Shown here: positions 11,386 through 23,800 of the stretch, piece after piece
How positions within the stretch are numbered: position 1 is the stretch's first letter
Layout of the letters: every line of letters begins with the position of its first letter
Origin: Unio delphinus
Lineage: Eukaryota > Mollusca > Bivalvia > Unionida > Unionidae
Direction of reading: 5' to 3'
NCBI GenBank assembly: GCA_029339505.1
Contig: JAQISU010000115.1
Coordinates: 6,937,001 to 7,001,000 of the forward strand
DNA: 64,000 nt
Translations under genes and position numbers: made by a program
Notes under the pieces: model-generated
What the model saw: the letters and a program-made list of their open reading frames with translations, nothing else
The model's database searches: none
What the model was told of the DNA's origin: nothing

Positions 11386-11587
11386 TGAGCTATTGACTTC
11401 GAGAATAAGCTTGATAATTCCTATCTGGGAGGAAATTCGAAAGAAAATAAGGTCGAACTTTCAACATCAAGCAGGAACACCATCGTCACCATGAATACGC
11501 GTGAAGACTCAGAAAAAAATGTTATCTTGGTGTACGGTGCCCTCTTGGCTGCCGAACGGCACATTGAGAAATACGCAGAATGGAAAT
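11386..11587 (+). pseudogene. Orphan MDR exon (second copy, exon 3-like relic)
   Basis: Preceded by TATATTTCAG and followed by GT at 11588. It aligns end to end with 695-908 of the left paralog, also at protein level in phase: ENKLDNSYLGGN against ENTVDNSLCGGN, and VYGALLAAERHIEKYAEWK against AYNALLAAKQHIKENEERK, the latter matching AYSAVLKAKPHVEKLLEVK of the intact gene. As in the left paralog, the first codon after the AG is a stop in phase 0 (TGA here, TAA there). No exon 4 or later follows; a minus-strand LINE begins about 100 bases downstream. This is a relic of a broken tandem copy. Confidence 0.85.
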
Positions 11588-11734
11588 GTATGACATGAAT
11601 GTTTACATTATTTTAATGTGTCCATTTGTCAGAGTGTCTTTGATGAATATACGAACAAAACAACAAAAATAAGGTGCCGGCGCTTTGGGGGAAAAAAAAC
11701 GTTAAATAAATATTTCTTGTGTCAGATAACAATG

Positions 11735-14160
11735 TTATGCGTCAAAGATGCTCTCTGAAAAGCACAAAAAATAAATTTTGTGTTTGATTCTGGATCGAAT
11801 GGATAGCCAGTATAGGGCACAGAGCAGTGTGTATGTTTGCTCTGATCGTGGTACTCTAAAGATGATCCGTGCAGCTGTGTTTTGAACTTTTTGAAGTTTC
11901 TGGTGTAAATATTGTGACGAACCAGACAGAATTGAGCTACAGTAGTCCAGTCTTGAAACTACTAATGAACACACAAGTGTTTTAGTGGTATCAACTGAAA
12001 GACATTTGCGAATGGAGCTGATGCATCTCAGCTCAAGATATGCAACTTTGCATATGTTCATGACATGTTTGCATATGTTCATGACATGTTTGCATATGTT
12101 CATGACATGTTTGCATATGTTCATGACATGTTTGCATATGTTCATGACATGTTTGCATATGTTCATGACATGATTGCATATGTTCATGACATGATTGCAT
12201 ATGTTCATGACATGATTGCATATGTTCATGACATGATTGCATATGTTCATGACATGTTGGTGCAATGTGATAGTATTGTGCAAGGTAACACCTAGGTTTC
12301 GTACTGACTGTGTGAATTTAATGTTGGTGTTGTTGATATTTATTGCTTAGTGACTTCTTAGATTTCTTTCTGAATAGTGAGTCTGGTGGAAAGCCAAAGC
12401 CTCTCTGCTTTCCGGCGGTGTCTTTTAGCTGTGTGAAGGTGATACCTAATCCCGCTATACCACGGAGAACACTATTTAATTGATACTTTGCACTTGGTGG
12501 CTGGGGCATGTTTATTCAAGCAAAGAACGCAGGCAGTTATAGAGTTGTTCTGCTGTAGGAGGTGAGAAAGTTGTTTTCTTGGATGTCATGCATTAGTTCG
12601 GTTCTATTTATCATACGGAGGTTTCTCTTAGTAGAAAATAAAGGTGTGAGGTTAGGGACTGATACGTCGAGATGACATATAATGCAGAGGTGATCGGATG
12701 CAAGTTCGTGCGATACAAGGGTGGATCGCATAATATTATCATCAGGACTATGAAGAATCCAGTCTAAAATGTGACCCATTTTATGGTTGTGTGGGTTAAC
12801 TTACTGTTTAACGTTAAAAACACGAATGGAATCGACGAGTTTTGATGTGTATCGGTTTCCAGGACAGTCAAAGTGAAAGTGAAAATATTAAACAGCTGTA
12901 AACATATTTCGTCCTCTATGCATGCATTGTTTGATTAGCAAGATGTTAAACTTCTTTTTTTATACAAATCTAAAATACATTTGGTTAGATATATTACAGT
13001 TAGATCTATATGGATGTGAAATGATTTGTACACAAATGTAAAATAAACCACTAATGCCGAGATGGTAACGTTTGTAAGCATTTAGGTTCAAAAGAATGTA
13101 AATATTTGTGTTTAAAATTTAAAAGAAAAACACAATTGTAAAATAAATATTTTGTCACATATGTAAAAACCTTGATTTGGAGATGCACATTTATTGTATA
13201 CAAATGTAAAGGCGGCAATAAATTTTAAATAAACAAATGATAGGGAGAATAGGAAAGAAGAGTCGAATTTTGAATAAGCATTAAACCTTGAAGTTGAATG
13301 CATTGATCATTAAGATTTTATCAAAATTAGACCGAAGGTGTCCTTGTAAAGGGTCACTTTGACGTATTTGGTTTTCCTATCGAATTTCCATATTCCAGAA
13401 GATTCTGAAACTGCTCCATAAAGCAGAGATTCGATCAGCTTGTTGTTGCTACTTGGAGGAGGGCGGTAGAAGCACAAAAAATGGACTGACCTTTCTTCCA
13501 GTGTGAGTGTTGTTTGGACTAGTTCAAAAGATGTATGACAGAAATTAAAGGTTGTGTTGTACTTAAAGACATTTTATCATGGAATTATTGTGATGACAGC
13601 AATTCCACAAGAGTGGCAGGAGAACGACTTGATGGAGTAGGCGGTAGGTGTTAAATCAACGCACTTGGGCTCATCGCCTGATGTTTTTTGCCATGTTTCT
13701 GTCGGGAAGAAGACGTCGATATTCTGATTGTTGAGAAAATTAACTATTTATGTGCGCTTTTCCGGTGGACCTACTGACTGGGCGTTGACTAATGCAATAA
13801 GCAGTGGTATCTCTGGGACAGTTGACGCAACGGTTGACGATTTAAGATGGATTTACACCAGATTATCAAAATTAACGGCTGAATTTTTAAATTGTTTAGC
13901 TGGAAAGGGAGATAACTGGAATTCTTCTTCCTGTTCTATGGCGGCCAGCTTTGAAACAACGTTTCTTTTTTAGCTTCCTTTTACATTTAAATAATGTTGA
14001 ATGTAATCCCAGTTCGTTTTGTCTTGAGCACAATGTAGTATGAAGAGACAAGGAGCGGTCATTTAAAGCAATTAATGAGGGTCTATCATAGTTTAAACGC
14101 GTTGACTGGCGATCACGTGATGGCGGTTTATTCCAAAACAAAGGACGTATTACCACTGGA
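11735..14160 (-). mobile_element. CR1/L2-type LINE, decayed, RT core deleted
   Basis: Read on the minus strand from 14160 down. First an Arg/Lys-rich N-terminal stretch (RPLFWNKPPSRDRQ). Then the APE-type endonuclease start VNAQSVGPPEKRT and FFPTETWQ (~13830-13690), then FLCFYRPPPSSNN (~13470) and the endonuclease end LASDHLCIICHLDVSVP (~12660). The ORF then jumps directly to the C-terminal region after the reverse transcriptase (AYLELRCISSIRKCLSVD, VSRLDYCSSILSGSSQYL, 12047-11780). The RT core is therefore missing, and there are several stops and frameshifts. The same C-terminal block is at 27.2, 38.95 and 54.3 kb. Clade placement (CR1/L2/Rex1 group) is by general resemblance. Confidence 0.8.
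12048..12257. repeat. 21-bp minisatellite inside LINE coding sequence
   Basis: Ten tandem units of TTTGCATATGTTCATGACATG with a T/A variant splitting them into two halves. On the minus strand each unit encodes HVMNICK or HVMNICN, so the LINE frame stays open through all copies. Sister LINE copies have this heptapeptide once (27186 and 38925). Confidence 0.95.
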
Positions 14161-14288
14161 ACAATACAACTGGGTAAAATTCTAATTATATCGTTTCCAA
14201 TACAAGGAGATGAAACACATAAGAACTGAACAGCCAATGCATGATGAAACACAATAATGTAGACGAAGATATACAACAAGTGTGTGTA

Positions 14289-14293
<5 letters not shown>

Positions 14294-14370
<77 letters not shown>
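14294..14370. repeat. (TA)n microsatellite
   Basis: About 38 TA units close to the 5' side of the minus-strand LINE. Confidence 0.95.
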
Positions 14371-14374
<4 letters not shown>

Positions 14375-14404
14375 AACAGCAAAAAAATCGGAAGAGCTTC
14401 GTCA

Positions 14405-14610
14405 AGCCGGTTATATTTAAGACTTCCTACATGCAACAATCAAAGTTTTGTACACGGTATGATATGTTTAATTTCCTAATTAATAACCCATCCCAGGTCG
14501 AAAAACTTAATTATAAACGTAAAGTTAAAATGACTGATGAGGGGCAACCGTTTTCATCTGTTAACTTAAAATAACTGATATGTGGCAACCGATTTCTTGC
14601 GTACAGTTAA
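14405..14610 (+). repeat. Interspersed repeat (copy of 7810-8000)
   Basis: Blocks CTTCCTACATGCAACAATCA, GGTATGATATGTTTAATTTC and AACTTAATTATAAACGTAAA match 7845-7935. The end shows a short internal duplication of ACTGATxxGxGGCAACCG (at about 14532 and 14575). Confidence 0.75.
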
Positions 14611-14633
14611 AATGACGGAAATAGAAAAAGAAA

Positions 14634-14800
14634 ATGTTGAAACGTGGTCTAGAGGAAGGTGTTGCAATCAGTCTTGAACATTTCGCTCTGTACACCTCTC
14701 ATTATGTTGATGAAATAAATCCAAAGTTGGCACTGCCAGTAAAACCTGTTGATGTCGTTAAAGTTGAATTGCAATTATCACCATTAATTTGTTTGATTAA
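14634..14800 (+). other. Open stretch, faint Cys-loop receptor resemblance
   Basis: The frame from 14634 includes NPKLALPVKPVDVVKVELQL, which recalls the NP..RPV....VVKV...L segment near the N-terminus of nicotinic acetylcholine receptor-like subunits. There is no clear acceptor and no neighbouring exon, and only about 30 residues are involved. It may be a captured exon relic or chance. Confidence 0.2.
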
Positions 14801-15002
14801 TTTTATCATTTTTCTTGTCTATGGGTGCTCATAGTGCATTACTTCCTTCCAATAATCTTGCCCAATTCTTTGTTGATATTATATCTTTCACTCACACCGG
14901 GATATAATATCGAGGGAGGTCATGACCTATCTAAATCCAATTCGTTAACCCCCTTACTAAGAGTAAGACTTTACATGTACATGTATTTAAAGATTGCAAA
15001 CA

Positions 15003-15180
15003 TACGTGTGTAGCTCTTCATAATAATTGGAAGGAATTGATAATCTCTTTGTCAGCTTCAGTTTCTCAACACGAGTAGAAATGGAAATGAGAACACGGTA
15101 AACCGAAAAGTGGTATGAATCATTATCAATTACTCTCTTGCTCGTAAAGGCAGACATTTTGTATGTTTGTATAAGCGGGT
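15003..15180 (-). repeat. Inverted copy of 5073-5230
   Basis: Reverse-complement match to 5073-5230, including GATAATCTCTTTGTCAGCTT and GAAATGGAAATGAGAACACG. Family unknown. Confidence 0.7.
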
Positions 15181-16037
15181 GTTGATTGATTAATGTATTG
15201 ATTGTTTGATTGACCGATTGATTGATTTTGATCCTGGGTTCGTTTCCCTTTTGGGCGGATTCTGAGAAAACATCTTCAGGGCATACAAGAGAAATACAAA
15301 ATTTTCACAATGTTAAGTAATTGTTTCATTATTTGATAGTTCCAACGTACAGATAAAACATGTTTAAATTTTCTCAAAAGATATACTTGTACATATATAC
15401 AAGTTTCTTTTTCTTTTTAACCAAACTTCCGTCCATGTACTCTGGAAATTGGCTCTGTGCATTGTGTTGTCTCCCGCAACAGTCCCAAAATTTTTAAAAA
15501 CGCATTTCATTCCGCGTATTAAATTGTATAAACATGCTAACGAATCTTAAGTGAAAAATTAAGGTAATAATGTTTTCGAAAAATACAAATATGTCGATAA
15601 TAATGTGGGCAATTTTTATTTAAAAAAATCCATTTCAATGCAAGACTATACTGCAAAAAGTGATTTTTCCGTACGTACTTTAAAACGAAATGAGAAGCAC
15701 ATTGTTTATAAGTTTCATAAGAGCTAGGAGTATTTTTTTGAGGATGGTATTGAATATCGCTGTTTTAGTGAATTGAAGTGTACTTCATTGCAAATTTACC
15801 ACCCATACCAGCTCTGTGTGGTAAATTGTACAAGTTCTTTATCCATTCGCATACGAGTGTTGCAATACTGGATCGCATGTGATATCTTGTCACCATGTTT
15901 TTTATATCAAGGATTGTTATTTGTTATCTCACGATACACTGATATGTAATAAACATCAGATACATTATATTGTATATATTCTTGTTTTCTCTCTATTGTT
16001 GCGCTTATTTTATAGATAATAAATTATTGTGGTCACT
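15181..16037. other. No gene recognised
   Basis: AT-rich DNA with a short TTGATTGATT-type run near 15190. No coding or RNA feature seen. Confidence 0.45.
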
Positions 16038-16040
16038 TTT

Positions 16041-16160
16041 CTTACGGCATCATCGTCGTCAAGGTATTCCGAAACTTTTTTCTTACGGCATCATCGTCGT
16101 TAAGGTATTCCGAAACTTTTCCTACGGCATCATCGTCGTTAGGGAATTCCGAAACTCTTT
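16041..16160. repeat. Minisatellite, ~40 bp x3
   Basis: CTTACGGCATCATCGTCGT starts at 16041 and 16082; a CCTACGG variant starts at 16121. Confidence 0.9.
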
Positions 16161-16784
16161 TCGAAAGTCATAACAGCTGTTATATCGAAAAGCACACATA
16201 TGTAGGGAAGAGACCATGTTTTGCAGAACTTGTTGACACACACGTAAGAAAACTATTAAACGTGTACGCTTTAGTAAGTAAATATTCTGCCGTTTCGGTT
16301 TGTGATGTCCAGTTATGTGACATAAAGGTTTTAAAAAATGTTGACTTTTCTCGAATGTTTGAACTTTTATGTTAAAAATAGGAACAAGGAAAACGGTAAA
16401 GAATCCGTTCTTAAAGTTTTAGTTATTTTTGACAGAATGGTAATGTGGAGGGTCGTTTAGTAGGGGTGGGGTTCTTCCTATAGACTTTAAAGAATTATGA
16501 GGAAGTTCCCCTGGTCCGCATTCAGAATGTTTACTTCTAGACAATATATTATATATGGCTACGAACCCCCAGTCAGCAATGCCGACAGTTAAATTAAAAG
16601 AAATACAACGATGAAATTTAAACAACAATTTAATAAATGAAAATTTTAAAGATATTAAGCAATCAATGTCACTCTTGACCCAATGATCCCTAGATCATCA
16701 TTTATTTTCAGTGTGAGGAATATTTTCCCTTCTTGAGTGTTACTCATCTAAATAAGTCTCCTTTCGTCTTTCTCTCCTTCTGAT

Positions 16785-16990
16785 TCCTCTACTTCCGTTT
16801 CCTCTTCTATCTCTACTTCCGTTTCCTCTTCTATCTCTACTTCCGTTTCCTCTTCGACGGTATCTCTTGAGGTCACCCGAAATTCACTCGGTATTTCTCA
16901 AATTCACTCGGAATTCTTTCCCCGTCACCCGGAATTCCCCCGGAATTCTCTCAACGTCACCCGAAATTCTCTCAACGTCACCCGAAAGCT
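16785..16990. repeat. Pyrimidine-rich 24-bp repeat and GTCACCCG repeat
   Basis: CTACTTCCGTTTCCTCTTCT repeats three times with a 24-base period (16789-16860). It is followed by five copies of a GTCACCC(G)GAAATTC-type motif of variable spacing to about 16990. Confidence 0.8.
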
Positions 16991-18534
16991 TCCTGTTGAA
17001 AGGTATAATGCATTAGCATAGGGTGATGAATATTACCTCACACTAAGTCACTGAATTGAACCATCAGTTTAAGGCGGGACATTTTTGGTCACGCATACAC
17101 ACACATCGAAATTCCCATACGCTTCCGCCGCTTACAAAATGGCGCCACAACACAATCTCACAAAGAATTCAAACATCTACATACTGAGCCCTATCAGTAT
17201 ATACATACAAATATTTCAAATATCATTGTATTATAATATTACTACTATTAGTAATATGACTATCTATATATTTATATATATTTATATATATATGTCCTAA
17301 CCAAGCGTACCGAATCCACAATATTCACATTTAAATTGCAATAACGGAAATCCGTTAACTCAATGGCAAAATATATCATTACGTAAACAAAGTGCTAGTC
17401 TACCATAATATACCTACACAAAGAATTATAATATTAATTCTTATAGCGGCTAGCAAACAATACAATTCTTCACGAATACAAATCGTCCTTTCAAAAGAGT
17501 GTAAACGTAATAATTCACGAAATAATATGCACACCTATTACTAACAAAAGAAGAGCAACATTTTACCTCACAAAATAAGGGGTAATATAATATCATGAAG
17601 AAGATGCAACGAATTTACATCATAATCAATTGCAAGCAAAGGTACTAACGAACATCACGAAAGATGCAAAACATTAATATCATAATTAACTATTCATACT
17701 ACAATACAAGTAAAATGAATATACATACGAGAATCCTTCCATTCCGCAGACGTATCAAGCAGAAATCAAACAAAATCATCCTGACCTTTGAAGCTATCTT
17801 AAGATTTCCTTGATTTCCAAAATCTGAGTCTGCCACCAATTTTCGTCTGGCCGTACGGAGTTCTACACAGTTACTTCTTGTAGCGAACTGACTTATTCCT
17901 ACTAAACATTAGATATTATCTAAAATTTTTCGAATCAAGTCCCACCCACATCGCATTTCGATTGGAGGGCGATCGACTCTGGTCAGTCGTTCGACTGTCA
18001 ATCATCCGAATGTCTGTCTGTGTGCCTATCAATTGTTACAGTCTTCTTATTTAGCGCTGTCCTGTCCTTTGATGTGGTTACGTCACCCGTCCGCGATGGA
18101 CACAGTCTCCTCTCCCCTCGAGAGCTAACAAAGACCATCTTACGTAAGGGGATTAGCTAACTTAGAACAATTTGAAACATCACAGCTGGGTCAGGCAGAC
18201 ATACAATTTATACATGTACAAGGCCAGTCAGAATCACAAGTTATAGTAACTTATACCTACATACAAGGGGTTGGGGTAAAATCGTCACAGGTAACATATT
18301 CGATGTGCCAGTGTCAACGGGATCGGACCACTAGTCTGTTTTCTATAGAATCAAATATTAATATATTCATGCACCTGACCTTTCAAAACAGCAGCAGACT
18401 CTTTGGTGCGGCATTGAAAATACAAGTTTTCAAACAAACGTAGAGATGAATTAGTACCGTGAATAGAGTTCGTATGTCTAAGAAAAACATTTGTGTATGT
18501 TACACATTTGTATGGGAGGAGAATTTAGTTTAGT
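16991..18534. other. No gene recognised
   Basis: AT-rich DNA with a TA-rich spot near 17262-17292. No splice-bounded coding stretch. The piece GCTAGCAAACAAT (17449) recurs at 19120 with loosely similar flanks, so part may be an old repeat. Confidence 0.4.
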
Positions 18535-18722
18535 GCTTTACAGCAACAACAAAAAGAAAACTCACACTCATTGGAGTAATTACGGCACAAAACAATCACT
18601 GGAGTCAATGTCTTGCCCATGCCCGCATTACGTTAGCTGATCCAAGCTGGTATGATGGTAGGATTCAAACCTTTACCCTTTCGGTCGTGATTCCTGCACG
18701 CAAACCACTGAGACAAACAGCT
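18535..18722 (-). mobile_element. tRNA-derived SINE-like element, minus strand
   Basis: On the minus strand, from 18722: GTCTCAGTGGTTTGCGTGCA resembles an A-box region and GGTTTGAATCC (near 18661) a B-box at the right distance. A non-tRNA body follows to about 18540. A tRNA gene is unlikely because acceptor-stem pairing is not evident. Confidence 0.45.
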
Positions 18723-19439
18723 CCCACGTGGATATAGGTAATTGCTCAGTAAAATGTAAAAGTTTACTTGAAATATACTTAAACACCATGGCGACAAAGA
18801 AAACAAGTACAACAACGACGTCACAATGACCAAAAAAATACCTTGTGCAAACAAGATAACCGGGTGGGATTTCCGGATTTACAACTGAACACTTTTGACG
18901 ATGATATAAATACAATGTTTTTAATACCGAATGGCTTGAATGAGCAATTCAATTATGAATACGTGCGTGTATATTTAATCCAAATATTGGATTATTAACG
19001 AATAACGCACAAATTTAATAAAGAAAAATATACAAAACAAATTACTCTAGAAAATATAAACACGCGGCGTGAATGATTCACAGTGACTAAACAATGGAAA
19101 GTTGGAAATAGTTTACTAGCTAGCAAACAATGTAGAATTTTACTCGTATAATAAAATGAATTCACTCATACTGAAATAGTGCAAATGAAAAGGGACAGAT
19201 ATATAACTTATCTTTACAGTCCCGAAAGATGCAATGGGTGTTACGAACCCCAATATTGAGCCCACGGCTACAATATTACATGCAAGGAGAACCCTCCGTC
19301 GTCAAAACACTTTATTTGAGTTGCACAGCTGCTAATATGTTCAGCTCCACGGCTGCTACGAATAATTCCTGTGGTTGGCTTTACAGCTTGCACCTCGATC
19401 ACTCCGAAACTTGGAACGCTCAGGTACATCTAGCCACTC

Positions 19440-19605
19440 TGGACACCACCGGACACTGCATATACTGGACACTCCAGATACTGGACATCACCGAATACTG
19501 GACATATCAGACACTCCAGATACTGAACAGCTCTACAGCTGGGACAACACCGGACACTGGACATTCCAGGCACTGGGCACTCCAGATACTGGACAGCTCT
19601 ATAGC
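19440..19605. repeat. Degenerate GGACACTCCAGATACT repeat
   Basis: Short irregular repeats based on ACTGGACACTCCAGATACTG. The open frames over this region on both strands follow from the repeat. Confidence 0.7.
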
Positions 19606-20282
19606 TGGAGATGTGCGAGTCCTTATAGTAGACCGCTGACTGACAAGACGTTCCGTAATGTAAAGAGTTTTACATGCGGTGAGGTATTTATACACAGATA
19701 TTGTCTGTGCATTGAAGCCATTCGGTTCATCTCATCAAAAGCACTTCACACGTGCGGCATAAGATGAACCGAACTCACTATTTTGAAATACGACACAATA
19801 TACATTATTCACCCTCGGGTATCGTTGTACGCCAGAAACCAAACTCTAGTACACGAATTTAATAAATGGAAAGAGTGTATACATATACAAAACTGAATTT
19901 ACTTATGGAGATCGAGTATGCTAATCGATACTTCTTTATTTATCTGTATGAAAATGATTATGTAGTCACTTACCTTTTTTGATCGATTTTTATTTCATTC
20001 TAAAATAAGAAGGTTCTTTAGTCTTCAGGCTGTCGTTCCAAAGACCACTGTAACAAATGGGAAGTTAAATATGACGTGTATGCAATACTTTTCATAATCT
20101 AGAACCATTCACATTTATTTTATATCCATTTCAGAGTAAAGCCTTTATTGGGTTTTGATTTCACTTTTGCTTCAATGTTTACATTGTAAGACTAGAATTT
20201 TAAGACACCTATCCAACAAAATATTTCATTCGTGTTCTAAATCCCCTCCTTGTTTATCGCCTCAACAAACCTTGGAATTAAA

Positions 20283-20356
20283 TTACATTGTATACTGTGG
20301 GACATGTAGGTCCATATCGTTACATTGTATACTGTGGGACATGTAGGTCCATATCG
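20283..20356. repeat. Direct 37-bp duplication
   Basis: TTACATTGTATACTGTGGGA begins at 20283 and again at 20320; the two copies are identical. Confidence 0.9.
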
Positions 20357-20654
20357 TTTGGATCTATGAATGTCTCAAAATGATTGATGCAGTCTCTAAA
20401 AACAAGTATTAAATAAAGAATATATAAGCCCACCAAAGTTTACTTAATAAATTATCAACGCCAAGAAAGCAATTGGAATTATTATTGGCTTCATATAAAT
20501 AATATTAGTATTAACAAAATTAATAATTTTGTGTTTACTGTTAGAAATGAACCATATTTACATTCGTCGTAACCAAGATTCTGCGTTAAAACTCTATTTT
20601 GTCTGATGGTTTGTCAAAAGAAAAACACTGCCATCAGCTGTGTAGACGTTTTAG

Positions 20655-20821
20655 CACTTATTTGAAGCGTTAAAATGTATACAGGCTGATTTGTCAATAT
20701 ATAACCATTATTTAGATGTGTAAAAATGTTTTCAGACTGGTTTCTCAATATATAGCACTTATTTGAAGTGTTAAAATGTATACAGACTGGTTTCTCAATA
20801 TGTAGCACTTATTTAGATGTG
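20655..20821. repeat. ~50-bp minisatellite, left part
   Basis: Units of the type CACTTATTTGAAGTGTTAAA ... CAGACTGGTTTCTCAATATA occur about three times, then resume at 24894-24953 on the other side of the LINE. The LINE inserted into this array. Confidence 0.85.
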
Positions 20822-23800
20822 TGTGGTCCAAGGTTGACATTGCCGGGGTGGGAGTGGGAGACAAGCTCCCCACTCCTCCAAAAATGCCCCATAGGGCTTG
20901 CGACTCTGATCGCCTCTGTCAACTAAAATCCAGCTCCTGACCTTCGCGAGTGGCTTAGCTTCTAAGTCCGGCGGACCATGTTTTCACTGACAGGAGAAGG
21001 GGTGAAGGCGGCCACTGGCGCCTTAAAACCAGTCGCTTCGGGTAGATGGGGCTCGTAAACCTTGGATGGTAGCTCATCTAGGAGAAGGAAAACTCTGATC
21101 CCAAACCTCCGCTGCCTTGCGGCTATACCCACTCACGGGAAGGCTAAGGGAGTAAACCCCGACAGAAAATCCGGAGACGGAGTCCCTAAGGCGGTCTGAC
21201 GTTGACTTCAACGTCATTCCGGCAACTCCTGCGACGACGTTGGTGCCAAGCTGTAGATACATTTGTCGTTCCCTTGGGTCCACCAGCTGCGTGGAGAGGG
21301 GGGATCTGCTGCATGGGCAACAGCTGATTCTCCATTCTAGACTGCCCAGGCTTTGCAGCTCCACTGGAGAGGACACTCCAGGGTCGTCTTAAGGCGTCAG
21401 CACAACACGGGAAGCAGCAGTTTACCGGTTATAAGCCATAGCTCGTTTGGCGTAGAACTTGGCGCCAGGGGCTGCTTCCGACGGTGGGAGAGATCGCCAT
21501 GTCTCACTGGAAGCTACCGCCCGCCTCAAGCTGGGCAGCCCCCAGTCAATAAGGTGCTTCCCGCCATGGCCTGCCTGCTTCACTGGGTGCGTGGAGCTTA
21601 GAGAACCATCTCGACAAGCAGGCCAAAAAACTCTGCACCAAGCAAGATACAAAGAAGAAACAAGAAGACTCCATCTCTTCGTTTCGCAAGCTGGAACATC
21701 AGAACCTTGTACCCTGGACTCACCACTGACCTGCAGAAGATCAACGACGCACGGAAGACTGCCGTCATTGACAGAGAACTCTCCCGACTGAATGTCGACA
21801 TTGCCTGTCTTCAAGAGACCCGACTGGCCGACAGCGGCACCATCAGGGAAGCCAACTACACCTTCTTCTGGCAGGGAAAACCATCAGACGAACCCAGGCA
21901 TTATGGTGTCGGCTTCGCTGTAAAGAACACCCTCGTCGCCTTCATTGAGCCTCCATCATCAGGCACTGAGAGGATCCTTGCCCTCCGGCTATCAACATCC
22001 TCAGGCCCAGCCAACATCTTCAGCGTGTATGCCCCAACCCTCTACTCAAACCCAGATGAAAAAGACCAGTTCTACGAGGCTCTGGATCAAGCAATATCAA
22101 ACATCCCCAGTACCGAGGGCCTCTACCTACTAGGAGACTTCAATGCCCGAGTGGGAGCTAACTACGAGGCATGGCCCACCTGTCTCTGCCCGCACGGAAG
22201 AGGCAAAATCAACGAGAATGGCCAGCGACTGCTGGAGATATGCTGCTCTCACAGCTTATGTGTGACCAACACCTTCTTCAAATGCAAGGAGATCCACCAG
22301 GTATCATGGAGACACCCACGTTCCCGCCACTGGCACCAGCTAGATCTAGTCATCACCAGGCGCGCGGAACTAGCCAGCGTCCTTTTCACCCGCAGCTACC
22401 ACAGTGCCGACTGCGACACGGATCACTCCCTTGTGGCCAGCAAGGTGCGAATAATACCCAAGAAACTGCACCACGCCAAGAAGAATGGTCGCCCACGCAT
22501 CAACACCTGCTGTGCAAGCAATCCAGAGAAGACACAGCAGTTCATCTGCAAACTTCACGAGGCTCTCACCAAAGAGACACCTGATGACACCATCGACTCC
22601 AAGTGGTCCCACCTCCGAGACGCTGTGTACAACTCAGCCATTACTGCCTATGGGAAGAAAGAGCACAAAAACACAGACTGGTATGAGGCCAGCTGGGAGG
22701 AGATGGAACCCGTGACTGAGGCGAAGAGGAAAGCCCTCCTGGCTTACAAGGCTGCGCCTAGCCTTGGTACATTACAGGCCCTCAGGACTGCCAGGAAAAA
22801 TGCCCAGCAGACCGCCCGTCACTGCGCTAACACCTACTGGCTGAACCTCTGCACCAGCATACAGATAGCTGCCGAAACCGGGGATGCAAGGGGCATGTAC
22901 GAGGGTATCAAGAAGGCAACAGGCCCACCCACCTCCAAGATCGCCCCACTCAAGTCCAAGACTGGCGAAGTCATCAAAGACCAGGGCAAACAGCTGAAGC
23001 GCTGGGTTGAGCACTTTCTTGAGCTGTATGCAACCCAAAACGTCGTCACGGACACCGCCCTAGACGCCATCCCAGACCTGCCAGTCTTGGAGGAACTAGA
23101 CACACCACCCACCCTGGAAGAGCTTAGCAAAGCCATCGACTGCCTCGCTTGTGGGAAGGCCCCTGGGAGTGACGGCATTCCGCCTGAAGTCCTAAAGATA
23201 GGGAAACCAGCACTAATCCAGCCTCTGCACGAACTCCTTTGCCTCTGCTGGGGACAAGGACACATCCCCCAGGACATGCGAGATGCAAACATTGTCACTC
23301 TATACAAGAACAAAGGAGACCGCAGTGACTGAAACAACTATCGGGGCATCTCTCTTCTCAGTATTGTTGGAAAGGCGTTCGCCCGTATCGTCCTGGCGCG
23401 CTTGCAGACCCTAGCATTCAGAGTCTACCCCGAGTCCCAGTGTGGCTTCCGAGCAAGCAGGTCAACTGTAGACATGATCTTCTCACTACGACAGCTGCAG
23501 GAGAAGTGTCGTGATCAGCAGATGCCCCTGTACTTTGCCTTCATAGACCTGACCAAGGCATTTGACCTGGTCAGCCGGAGCGGACTCTTCAGGATCCTTA
23601 AGAAGATAGGCTGCCCCACGACTGCTCGCTATCATAACATCGTTCCACGAGAACATGCACAGCACAGTGTGCTTCAACGGTGCAACATCAGAGGCCTTCC
23701 CAGTCAGCAGCGGAGTGAAGCAAGGCTGTGTTCTTGCGCCAACTCTCTTTGCCATCTTCTTTTCCATTCTCTTCCAGTACGCCTTCAAGGACTGCAGCGA

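Noticed and set aside
11985..12295. Plus-strand repeat proteins (HMFMTCL, FAYVHDM units)
   Set aside because: Shadows of the 21-bp array; only the minus-strand frame matches the LINE protein on its flank.
21353..21814. Overlapping open frames on both strands at the LINE 5' region
   Set aside because: No conserved motif; this is GC-rich LINE 5' sequence. A short ORF1 cannot be excluded but is not supported.
22834..23337. Minus-strand frame of 167 codons
   Set aside because: Antisense shadow of the LINE endonuclease-RT coding sequence.
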